In this document: positions 1-5,205 of the stretch, in pieces
Position numbering within the stretch: position 1 is the stretch's first letter
Layout: each line of letters opens with the position of its first letter
Source: JAZDGL01 sp043806975
GTDB lineage: Bacteria > Patescibacteriota > Minisyncoccia > CAYZDR01
DNA: 5,334 bases
Direction: 5' to 3'
NCBI GenBank assembly: GCA_043806975.1
Contig: JAZDGL010000025.1
Span: 1 to 5,334, forward strand
Program-made: the position numbers and the translations under genes
Notes under the pieces: generated by a model
The model's input: the letters and a program-made list of their open reading frames with translations, nothing else
What the model was told of the DNA's origin: nothing
The model's database searches: none

Positions 1-141
1 TGTAGGGACATGTCGCCGAATGCGATTTTTTACAAAATTCTGAAATTTTTTAGGCTTTAATAAACCAAAAAATTTTTCGAAAATTGCAAAATTTACTATT
101 CGGCGACAGCCCCTTGTAGGGGCGAACCTATGTGTTCGTCC
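1..141. repeat. Long imperfect palindrome with flanking small hairpins
   Basis: An 11-bp perfect inverted repeat (TGTCGCCGAAT at 11-21, ATTCGGCGACA at 98-108) encloses an AT-rich interior whose two arms also resemble each other in inverted orientation, so most of 11-108 could fold into one long imperfect hairpin. Right of it lie two overlapping small hairpins: GCCCCT/AGGGGC (109-114/118-123, 3-nt loop) and GGGCGAAC/GTTCGTCC (120-127/134-141, 6-nt loop, one G-T pair). The word TGTAGGG occurs at both ends (1-7 and 115-121). No credible coding sequence is seen. It looks like a dispersed intergenic repeat or small non-autonomous element; its left boundary may lie outside the window. Confidence 0.6.
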
Positions 142-147
142 GAAAAT

Positions 148-176
148 TTGCTAAAAATTCAAAAAGAAATTAAAAT
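148..176 (+). promoter_or_regulatory. Candidate sigma70-type promoter upstream of the Fe-S genes
   Basis: TTGCTA (148-153) is separated by exactly 17 nt from TAAAAT (171-176), matching 4 of 6 and 5 of 6 positions of the -35 and -10 consensus. It lies between the palindrome and the first hairpin element and could drive ferredoxin, iscS and perhaps iscU. The surrounding DNA is very A/T-rich, so chance matches are common; this is a suggestion only. Confidence 0.3.
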
Positions 177-191
177 AAGAGAAAGTAAAAT

Positions 192-310
192 ATAGCTCCT
201 GCAAAATAGATTTATTTTAAAATCCCTCTTCTGCCCAAGGCAGACCGCCTTGGGCGGTAATCTCCCTTTTCAAAGGGAGAAAATGTCGGAATTTGTTTTG
301 CGGGAGCTAT
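192..310. repeat. MITE-like hairpin element, copy 1 (119 bp)
   Basis: The ends form terminal inverted repeats, ATAGCTCCTGCAAAA (192-206) and TTTTGCGGGAGCTAT (296-310), pairing at 14 of 15 positions. Inside are a perfect 9-bp stem (GCCCAAGGC 233-241, GCCTTGGGC 247-255, 5-nt loop) and a TCTCCCTT/AAGGGAGA hairpin (261-280). It carries no coding sequence. A TA at each end is compatible with TA target duplication but cannot be separated from the inverted repeat itself. A second copy at 1778-1937 shares a 61-bp identical core and about 109 of 119 aligned positions by eye. It is best read as a non-autonomous transposable or palindromic intergenic element. It occupies most of the leader before the ferredoxin gene, so a role as RNA structure in that leader is possible. 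Confidence 0.8.
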
Positions 311-334
311 GCTAATAATCTAACAATAAAAAAT

Positions 335-520
335 ATGCGAGTTTATGTGAACAAAGAAGCCTGTGTAAGTTGTGGGATATGCGAATCACAATGTTCAGAG
401 GTGTTTAAAATAGGCGAAGATAACAAATCGGAGGTTATTAACCCAGATTGCGCTGATTGCGAATGCGATCTAAAAGATATTGCTTCAAGTTGCCCAGGTC
501 AAGCAATTGTTGTAGAATAA
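335..520 (+). CDS. Single-cluster [4Fe-4S] ferredoxin (61 aa)
   Basis: Small soluble electron carrier. The motif C10-x2-C13-x2-C16 plus C53-Pro54 near the C-terminus is the ligand set for one 4Fe-4S cluster, as in the about 60-residue Thermotoga and Desulfovibrio ferredoxins. C20 falls where those proteins have a non-ligand cysteine that can form a disulfide. Further cysteines occur at 39, 42 and 44 in a CADCEC segment. The protein is rich in Asp and Glu, as usual for ferredoxins. The ATG at 335 was chosen because it gives the family's compact N-terminus (MRVYVNKEAC); the frame opens upstream to a TTG at 293, but that lies inside the repeat. No Shine-Dalgarno is evident. iscS starts 45 nt downstream, so a role supplying electrons for cluster assembly is likely, though a general metabolic role is equally possible. 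Confidence 0.9.
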   Translation: MRVYVNKEACVSCGICESQCSEVFKIGEDNKSEVINPDCADCECDLKDIASSCPGQAIVVE

Positions 521-532
521 AAGAATAAAGTA

Positions 533-562
533 CGGAATTTTTTGCAAGCAGTTTTAGCTATA
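533..562. repeat. Possible relic of the element's right end before iscS
   Basis: CGGAATTTTTTGC (533-545) followed by AGCTATA (556-562) matches the right-hand end of both full elements, which read CGGAATTT...TTGCGGGAGCTAT. In all three places the motif precedes a gene start. No left half is recognisable in this 45-bp gap, so it is either a decayed end, a shared leader motif, or coincidence in AT-rich DNA. Confidence 0.35.
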
Positions 563-565
563 AAT

Positions 566-1774
566 ATGATTTATCTAGACAATGCCGCTTCTACTCCTGT
601 GGATAAGCAAGTCGTAAAAGCGATGATCCCTTATTGGAGGGAAGATTTTGCTAATCCATCCTCTTTGCATAATCTAGGGAAACAAGCTAGGCAGTCTTTG
701 CAGTCGGCAAGAATAACTGTTGCTAATTTTTTGGCTTGTTCTCTTGAAGAAGTGGTTTTTACCAGCGGGGCGACAGAAAGCGATAATTTAGCGATAAAAA
801 GCGTTATTAAAGGGATTTTAAACCAAACGGAGGCAAATTCTGCTGAAAATTGTATTTGTTGCAAAGTTTTTAAACCGCACATTATTACCTTGAAGATTGA
901 ACATTATGCGGTTTTGAAACCTTGCGAGGAAATGCAAAAAATGGGTATGGCAGAAACAACTTTTTTAGGCGTTGGAAGCGATGGTATTGTAAGTTTGGAA
1001 GATTTTAAAAAAGCGATAAAACCGAACACTAGACTTGTTTCAATTATGTATGCTAATAATGAAATTGGCGCGATTCAGCCGATCAAAGAGATTTCTCAAA
1101 TTATTCGCGAGGAAAACCAAAAAAGAAGCGAAAATATGAGGATTTATTTTCATACTGACGCGGCGCAAGGGTATTGTTTAGATTGCAATGTGAATAGTTT
1201 AGGAGTGGATTTACTTTCTTTCTCAGCGCATAAATTTGGCGGTCCAAAAGGGGCGGGGGTGCTGTTCGCTAGACATTTTGTTCCTTTTCTGCCTATAATA
1301 AATGGAGGCGCGCAAGAAAATGGGAAAAGGGCGGGGACGGTGAACATTCCTGCCGTAATGGGGCTTAAAAAAGCGTTGGAGGATCTTGATGCAAAAGATT
1401 TTAGAAAAATTGAAAAATTGCGAAATTTGTTGATTAAAAAAGTTGAGAAGGAGATTGCAGGGGCTAAATTGATAGGTTCAAGACAGAAAAGAGTTTATGG
1501 AAATGCTAATTTTAGCTTTACAGGGGTGGAGGGAGAAAGCTTGATGATGAAGTTAAGCGATAAAGGTTTTGCAGTTTCAACAGGTTCGGCTTGCACGGCG
1601 GGGACTTCGCAGGCATCGTATGTTTTGGAAAGCTTGAATTTGCCCGGTCAAGAAATCCGATCTAGCATTAGGATTTCGCTGGGGAAGCAAAATACTAGAA
1701 AAGAAATTTTAGCTTTCATTGAGGCGTTGAAAAAATCCGTTGAGGAATTAAGAGAAATAGCAGGGAAAAATTAG
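566..1774 (+). CDS. iscS: Cysteine desulfurase, IscS/NifS family (402 aa)
   Basis: PLP-dependent enzyme that converts L-cysteine to alanine and holds the sulfur as a persulfide for transfer to IscU. Seen in order: N-terminal IYLDNAASTPVD, SGATESDNLA (68-76), His113 in EHYAVL, YANNEIGA (162-169), Asp198 and Gln201 in DAAQ, the PLP lysine Lys223 in SAHKFGGPKG, Arg255 in KRAGT, and catalytic Cys343 in STGSACTAG. The active-site loop has the same spacing as E. coli IscS, which points to the group I (IscS/NifS) type rather than SufS. Compared with E. coli IscS as I recall it, the stretch before His113 is about 15 residues longer and contains C96, C98 and C99; a second insertion of about 8 residues precedes Asp198. 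The usual E-R-G ahead of the arginine motif reads E-N-G. The ATG at 566 gives the standard family start; an in-frame TTG at 542 would add eight atypical residues. Confidence 0.95.
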   Translation: MIYLDNAASTPVDKQVVKAMIPYWREDFANPSSLHNLGKQARQSLQSARITVANFLACSLEEVVFTSGATESDNLAIKSVIKGILNQTEANSAENCICCKVFKPHIITLKIEHYAVLKPCEEMQKMGMAETTFLGVGSDGIVSLEDFKKAIKPNTRLVSIMYANNEIGAIQPIKEISQIIREENQKRSENMRIYFHTDAAQGYCLDCNVNSLGVDLLSFSAHKFGGPKGAGVLFARHFVPFLPIINGGAQENGKRAGTVNIPAVMGLKKALEDLDAKDFRKIEKLRNLLIKKVEKEIAGAKLIGSRQKRVYGNANFSFTGVEGESLMMKLSDKGFAVSTGSACTAGTSQASYVLESLNLPGQEIRSSIRISLGKQNTRKEILAFIEALKKSVEELREIAGKN

Positions 1775-1777
1775 GGT

Positions 1778-1937
1778 ATAACTGCCGTAAAACAAATTTA
1801 TTTTAAAAACCCTCTTCTGCCCAAGGCAGACCGCCTTGGGCGGTAATCTCCCTTTTCAAAGGGAGAAAATACCAAAACCCCCTTCAATTCCCCCTTGCTA
1901 AGGGGGAAAATATCGGAATTTTTCTTGCGGGAGCTAT
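1778..1937. repeat. MITE-like hairpin element, copy 2 (160 bp, with extra hairpin module)
   Basis: Direct-orientation second copy of the element at 192-310. The left end ATAACTGCCGTAAAA (1778-1792) has drifted and pairs with the right end (to 1937) at about 11 of 15 positions. The core 1810-1870 is identical to 224-284 and repeats the 9-bp stem (1819-1827/1833-1841) and the TCTCCCTT hairpin (1847-1866). The only length difference is 41 extra bases (1871-1911) holding another hairpin, CCCCCTT-GCT-AAGGGGG (1890-1906). It fills nearly the whole gap between iscS and iscU and ends 8 bp before the iscU start. Its hairpins could reduce read-through or stabilise RNA ends between the two genes; that is inference. 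Confidence 0.8.
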
Positions 1938-1945
1938 AGAAATTT

Positions 1946-2317
1946 ATGTATTCAGAAAAAGTGTTGGAACATTTTAGAAATCCTAGAAACCAAGGGAAAA
2001 TTGATAATCCTGATGGTGTTGGATATGTTGGCAATGAAATTTGCGGAGACACGATGAAAGTGTATATTAAAGTTGAGGACGATATAGTAAAAGATATTAA
2101 ATTTGAAACATTGGGATGCGCGGCGGCGATTGCTTCTTCATCGGCTTTTACGGAAATTGTAAAAAACAAAACGATTGAGGATGCGTTGAAAATTACGCAA
2201 AACGATGTTGTTAAAGAGCTTGGAGGGCTGCCTGAACAAAAAATCCACTGTTCTTTGCTTGCCCAAGAAGCGTTTGAAGAAGCGGTGGAAGATTATACAA
2301 GAAAAAAATGTGTTTAA
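1946..2317 (+). CDS. iscU: Fe-S cluster assembly scaffold IscU (NifU N-terminal family, 123 aa)
   Basis: Scaffold on which IscS-derived sulfur and iron are built into clusters before transfer to client proteins; cytoplasmic. The three scaffold cysteines are present: Cys33 in EICGD with the modulating Asp35, Cys58 in GCAAAIASSS, and Cys102 in KIHCSLLAQEA, preceded by His101. The opening YSEKVLEHFRNPRNQGKI and the ELGGLP segment before Cys102 are family hallmarks. The length matches a stand-alone IscU, with no C-terminal NifU domain. The LPPVK chaperone-recognition motif of E. coli IscU reads LPEQK here, and no HscA/HscB gene is nearby. An extra cysteine sits one residue from the C-terminus (Cys122). 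The ATG at 1946 is the natural family start. GGGAG at 1929-1933, inside the repeat's right end, is the only Shine-Dalgarno-like sequence and its 12-nt spacing is long. Confidence 0.95.
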   Translation: MYSEKVLEHFRNPRNQGKIDNPDGVGYVGNEICGDTMKVYIKVEDDIVKDIKFETLGCAAAIASSSAFTEIVKNKTIEDALKITQNDVVKELGGLPEQKIHCSLLAQEAFEEAVEDYTRKKCV

Positions 2318-2332
2318 ACTAATTTAGAGTTT

Positions 2333-3556
2333 ATGCGTTGTTTCAAAAATATGGATACTAACAAAAAAATTCAAATTTCAATTATTGTGATAACCTTTCT
2401 TTTCTCTTCTCTTTTCGGCGCTGTTTTCGGATTTTTAGGAGGAACTTTTGGCGCGAGATTTTTGCCGGAAGCTAGTATTATTGAAGGAGAAAGAGTCGTT
2501 GAAGAAAAAACGACTGTTGTGAAGGAGGAATCGGCGGTTATTGAAGCCGTGCAAAAGGCGAGTCCCGCTGTGGTTAGCATTATTGCCACAAAAAATGTGG
2601 CAATAAATAGCTGGGAACCTTTTGCGAATGATTTTTTTAACAATTTTTTTCCTTTTGGGGAAACTGAGCAAAATCAAAGTGAAACTGAAAAGAAAGAAAT
2701 TGGCGGCGGGACAGGATTTATTGTTTCCGAGGATGGGTTGATTTTAACCAATCGCCATGTGGTTTCCGACACAGAAGCCGAATATACGGTTTTGATGAAT
2801 GACGGGACGAGTTATTCGGCAAAAATTTTAGCGAGAGACGACACTAACGATTTGGCGGTTTTGAAAATTGATAAAACAGGACTTCCGACAGCGGAATTGG
2901 GCGACTCGGACAGTTTGCAAATTGGACAAACTGTAATCACAATTGGAAATGCGCTGGGAGAATTTAGAAATACTGTTAGTGTCGGGGTAATTTCTGGATT
3001 AAGCCGTTCTATCACAGCAGGGGGTTCTGGAATTTCAGAATTGCTTAGCGGAGTAGTCCAAACTGATGCGGCTATCAACCCCGGTAATTCTGGCGGTCCG
3101 CTCATCAATATAAAAGGGCAAGTAATTGGGATTAACACGGCGATTGTTCAAGGGGCGCAAAATATAGGTTTTGCAATTCCAATCAATGACGCCAAGCTTG
3201 ACATTGAAAGCGTGAAAAAATTTGGAGAAATTAAAAAGCCGTTTTTGGGCGTTCAATATGTTCTGATAAATTCAGCGTTAAAAGATGAATATGATTTGGC
3301 GGTGGATAAAGGAGCTTTAATTAGAAGAGCGGATGCCAATGGGTTAGCGGTGGTTCCTGGAAGCGCCGCTGATAAGGCAGGGATTTTAGAAAATGATATT
3401 ATTCTTGAAGTTGACGGGAAAGAGGTGAATCAAGAAAATTCTCTTGGTAATTTAATCCAAAAGAAAAAAATCGGAGAGAGCGTCCGTTTAAAAGTATTAA
3501 GCAAAGGTAAAGAAAAAATAGTGGACATTGTTCTTGGAGAAAGAATCAGCAAATGA
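2333..3556 (+). CDS. htrA: Membrane-anchored HtrA/DegP-like serine protease with one PDZ domain
   Basis: Envelope quality-control protease. Residues 13-37 form one hydrophobic anchor, followed by a charged linker (about 50-65) and a trypsin-like domain (about 70-290). All catalytic elements are present: His142 in LTNRHVV, Asp173 in NDLAVLKID, Ser253 in NPGNSGGPL. The acidic, Phe/Asn-rich loop at 92-122 corresponds to the variable LA loop of HtrA proteins. A single PDZ domain follows (about 302-403: FLGVQYV, then AADKAGILENDIILEVDGKEV). One anchor, one protease domain and one PDZ is the DegS-like layout; the protease should face outward. The start is uncertain: the ATG at 2333 is reported, but the ATG at 2351 (MDTNKK) has an A-rich leader resembling those of neighbouring genes and leaves the domains intact. 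The end overlaps the next gene by 4 bp. The gene lies 15 bp after iscU, so transcription with the Fe-S genes is possible. Confidence 0.93.
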   Translation: MRCFKNMDTNKKIQISIIVITFLFSSLFGAVFGFLGGTFGARFLPEASIIEGERVVEEKTTVVKEESAVIEAVQKASPAVVSIIATKNVAINSWEPFANDFFNNFFPFGETEQNQSETEKKEIGGGTGFIVSEDGLILTNRHVVSDTEAEYTVLMNDGTSYSAKILARDDTNDLAVLKIDKTGLPTAELGDSDSLQIGQTVITIGNALGEFRNTVSVGVISGLSRSITAGGSGISELLSGVVQTDAAINPGNSGGPLINIKGQVIGINTAIVQGAQNIGFAIPINDAKLDIESVKKFGEIKKPFLGVQYVLINSALKDEYDLAVDKGALIRRADANGLAVVPGSAADKAGILENDIILEVDGKEVNQENSLGNLIQKKKIGESVRLKVLSKGKEKIVDIVLGERISK

Positions 3557-4329
3557 TTATTTTCGCGACAATTTTATTGGGAGCATTTTTAATTGCGATT
3601 TTAAATGTAGCGACGACTTTTTGGATGTATGCTATTTTTTTTATTATTTTTCTTTTTATGCTGGTTAAAACCTGCGGGAAAAGTATGTTTTTTTTAACGG
3701 CTCCGTTGATTTTGGCGGTTTCATCTATATTTTTATTGCCATTTTTAGCGAATAGCTATTGGCAATATGGTTTTATCGCTTTCGTCTGTTTGGCGTTTGG
3801 GCTGCTGCTTTATTTAAGAAGGCAAACCAGGAGCGGTCTTTCTGGCGGCGGAGAAAACGAAGACAGGAGAAAACGGGTAGCTTTAAGAGAAAATCTTGCG
3901 TTAAATAAATCTGCCGTGCTGATGTCGCTAGTAATTTCATTTATGGCTTTGTTCGCAATTTTAGAAAATGTAAGTCTTTCTTTTTGGGTTGTTTTAGCGG
4001 GATTTTTTATTGTTTCAATGTTTTCTGCGAGAGAAATTTTAAAGCTTGAAGAAAAATGGAAAGATGATCAAAAGCATTGGAAAAGCTTGCTTTATTCCTT
4101 AATTATTTCTTTTGTTATTTTTGAATTTGCTTGGGCGCTTTCATTTTGGCCGCTTGGATTTTTATCTTTGGCGATTATTTTGGCGAGTTTTTTCTTTGCT
4201 TTCGTTGATTCTGCGGGGCAGTTGCTTTCGGAAAATAAAAATGCGGTTTTGGCTGTTTTATATAATGCAGGGCTTGCGCTTTTGGTGATTGCAATTATTT
4301 CCATAACTACAAAATGGAGTATTATATAA
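3553..4329 (+). CDS. Polytopic membrane protein of unknown function (258 aa)
   Basis: I do not recognise the family. The protein is strongly hydrophobic, with about eight or nine predicted membrane spans by eye: 2-20, 23-39, 46-66, 70-88, then after a loop 121-138, 143-158, 177-197, 198-218 and 231-252. The loop at 89-120 is hydrophilic and rich in Arg/Lys (RRQTRSG, DRRKR), and a second charged segment (160-176) follows span six. By the positive-inside rule the 89-120 loop is probably cytoplasmic. It splits the protein into two hydrophobic halves of about four spans each, but I see no repeat between them. No catalytic or binding motif is visible. The start codon overlaps the htrA stop as ATGA, and GGAGA lies 12 nt upstream, so translation is probably coupled to htrA. 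That suggests, but does not prove, a shared envelope role. Confidence 0.85.
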   Translation: MIIFATILLGAFLIAILNVATTFWMYAIFFIIFLFMLVKTCGKSMFFLTAPLILAVSSIFLLPFLANSYWQYGFIAFVCLAFGLLLYLRRQTRSGLSGGGENEDRRKRVALRENLALNKSAVLMSLVISFMALFAILENVSLSFWVVLAGFFIVSMFSAREILKLEEKWKDDQKHWKSLLYSLIISFVIFEFAWALSFWPLGFLSLAIILASFFFAFVDSAGQLLSENKNAVLAVLYNAGLALLVIAIISITTKWSII

Positions 4330-4385
4330 TTTTAGGACTTGGTCGTTTTTTTGAATTGTGCCGTAAGCGCGCAAGTCCTAAAATT
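4328..4385. repeat. Perfect 14-bp inverted repeat between genes (possible terminator or mini-element)
   Basis: AATTTTAGGACTTG (4328-4341) and its exact complement CAAGTCCTAAAATT (4372-4385) flank a 30-nt loop that includes a run of seven T. The left arm begins within the stop codon of the membrane-protein gene, and the structure ends 14 bp before the next start. A transcript could fold into a strong stem followed by only four U, so it may act as a weak terminator. The long loop and exact arms also suit a small dispersed palindromic repeat. Confidence 0.65.
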
Positions 4386-4399
4386 TTAACTTTAAATTT

Positions 4400-5197
4400 A
4401 TGCTAGACATTAAAATTAAAAAACCTTTATATAAAGAAAAAGCGGATTCAAGACCGCGAAACAGAGGATTTTTTAAAAAACTTTTTGCTTGCTTTTTTGT
4501 GATGTTTTTAGGGGCATTCGGCGCGCTTTTGGTGGATCGCGCAATTTTTCCGTATTTAGCGGAGACGGATTTTTTTAAAGACTGGGATTTTATCCAAAAA
4601 ACAGCCGATCGCACGACTATCATAAACAAAACCGAGAAGATTGAAATGCCAGCTGATTTTCTAGGAGTAAAAATTTTTGAGGAGAACAAAGCAATTTGTT
4701 TGGAAATTATTTTTGAAGCAGAAACGGGGGAGACGGTTTTTTCTAGCGGGTTTGCTTTTACGCAAGACGGTCTTTTGTTTGCGGGGCTTCCGCAGAATTT
4801 GCCGGAGAAAATAAAAAGCATAAAGATTAAAAATGCCAACGGGGAAGAAAATTCTGCTGAATTGGCGCAAAAAATGGACAATTTTTTACTTTTAAGAAAA
4901 AACGGCGGTTCTTTTAATATGCCCGTTTTGCAATTTGAAAAAAGTTTGCTTCCAGGAGAGGAAGTTTCTGTGATAACTCAAAAAGCAAGTATGGTTGCTT
5001 TTGTTAAATCTGTTTCGGAAAGCAGAATTTTGTTAAATGATTATCCCGATCAAGATTTTAATGGAAGCCCTGTTTTAAACAAGAATCAAAAAATTATTGG
5101 GATTTATAGGACGGCGGTTGAAGAAGATAAACTGGTTTCTTATGTGATTCCCGCAGAAATTGCGCGGGTTGAGGCGGAAAAACAATTCAATAGATAG
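4400..5197 (+). CDS. Single-span HtrA-fold protein lacking the catalytic triad (probable pseudoprotease, 265 aa)
   Basis: A basic N-terminus (1-27) precedes one membrane anchor (about 28-46), a linker (about 50-85) and a soluble domain (86-262) that aligns by eye with the trypsin-like domain of the HtrA encoded at 2333-3556. SSGFAFTQDGLLFAG (115-129) matches GTGFIVSEDGLILTN, DNFLLLRK (160-167) matches NDLAVLKI, LLPGEEVSVIT (183-193) matches LQIGQTVITIG, DFNGSPVLNKNQKIIGI (219-235) matches GNSGGPLINIKGQVIGI, and SYVIPAEIARVE matches GFAIPINDAKLD. At the three catalytic positions it has Pro131 for His, Asn161 for Asp and Asn221 for Ser. The Asp-to-Ser interval is about 20 residues shorter, and there is no PDZ domain. 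The frame is intact, so this looks like a maintained non-catalytic protein, perhaps a binding partner or regulator of the protease, rather than a pseudogene. Start at 4400 by the hydrophobic anchor position; no Shine-Dalgarno seen. Confidence 0.82.
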   Translation: MLDIKIKKPLYKEKADSRPRNRGFFKKLFACFFVMFLGAFGALLVDRAIFPYLAETDFFKDWDFIQKTADRTTIINKTEKIEMPADFLGVKIFEENKAICLEIIFEAETGETVFSSGFAFTQDGLLFAGLPQNLPEKIKSIKIKNANGEENSAELAQKMDNFLLLRKNGGSFNMPVLQFEKSLLPGEEVSVITQKASMVAFVKSVSESRILLNDYPDQDFNGSPVLNKNQKIIGIYRTAVEEDKLVSYVIPAEIARVEAEKQFNR

Positions 5198-5200
5198 GAA
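5196..5200 (+). promoter_or_regulatory. Ribosome binding site of uvrA
   Basis: AGGAA ends 5 nt before the uvrA ATG and overlaps the stop codon of the preceding gene. It is the clearest Shine-Dalgarno-like sequence in the window and supports the start at 5206. Confidence 0.5.
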
Positions 5201-5205
5201 AAGCG

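Noticed and set aside
1..60. Short open stretch reaching the left edge, as if the tail of an upstream gene
   Set aside because: It is only 19 codons, overlaps the palindrome, and its translation resembles nothing known.
192..310. CRISPR-like or riboswitch reading of the hairpin region
   Set aside because: There are only two distant copies with no spacer periodicity, and the terminal inverted repeats and second genomic copy fit a mobile element better than a riboswitch.
293..334. Ferredoxin starting at the upstream in-frame TTG (293)
   Set aside because: This would put 14 extra residues encoded by the repeat's right end before a complete, family-typical N-terminus.
631..1347. Two antisense open frames within iscS
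   Set aside because: Both lie opposite highly conserved desulfurase motifs and look like chance frames.
1798..2169. Antisense open frame across the repeat and iscU
   Set aside because: Half of it is the hairpin repeat read in reverse and half is antisense to conserved iscU.
2371..3256. Several antisense open frames within htrA
   Set aside because: They overlap each other and the conserved protease domain, and none has a family signature.
3540..3600. TGA recoding (as in Gracilibacteria) joining htrA to the next gene
   Set aside because: Reading through the TGA at 3554 does not continue into the membrane protein's frame and soon meets a TAA; the ATGA overlap is a normal coupled junction.
4378..4881. 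Long antisense open frame (167 codons) opposite the pseudoprotease gene
   Set aside because: It is the mirror of a strongly supported + strand protein with HtrA-like motifs; its translation is low in complexity and shows no recognisable domain.
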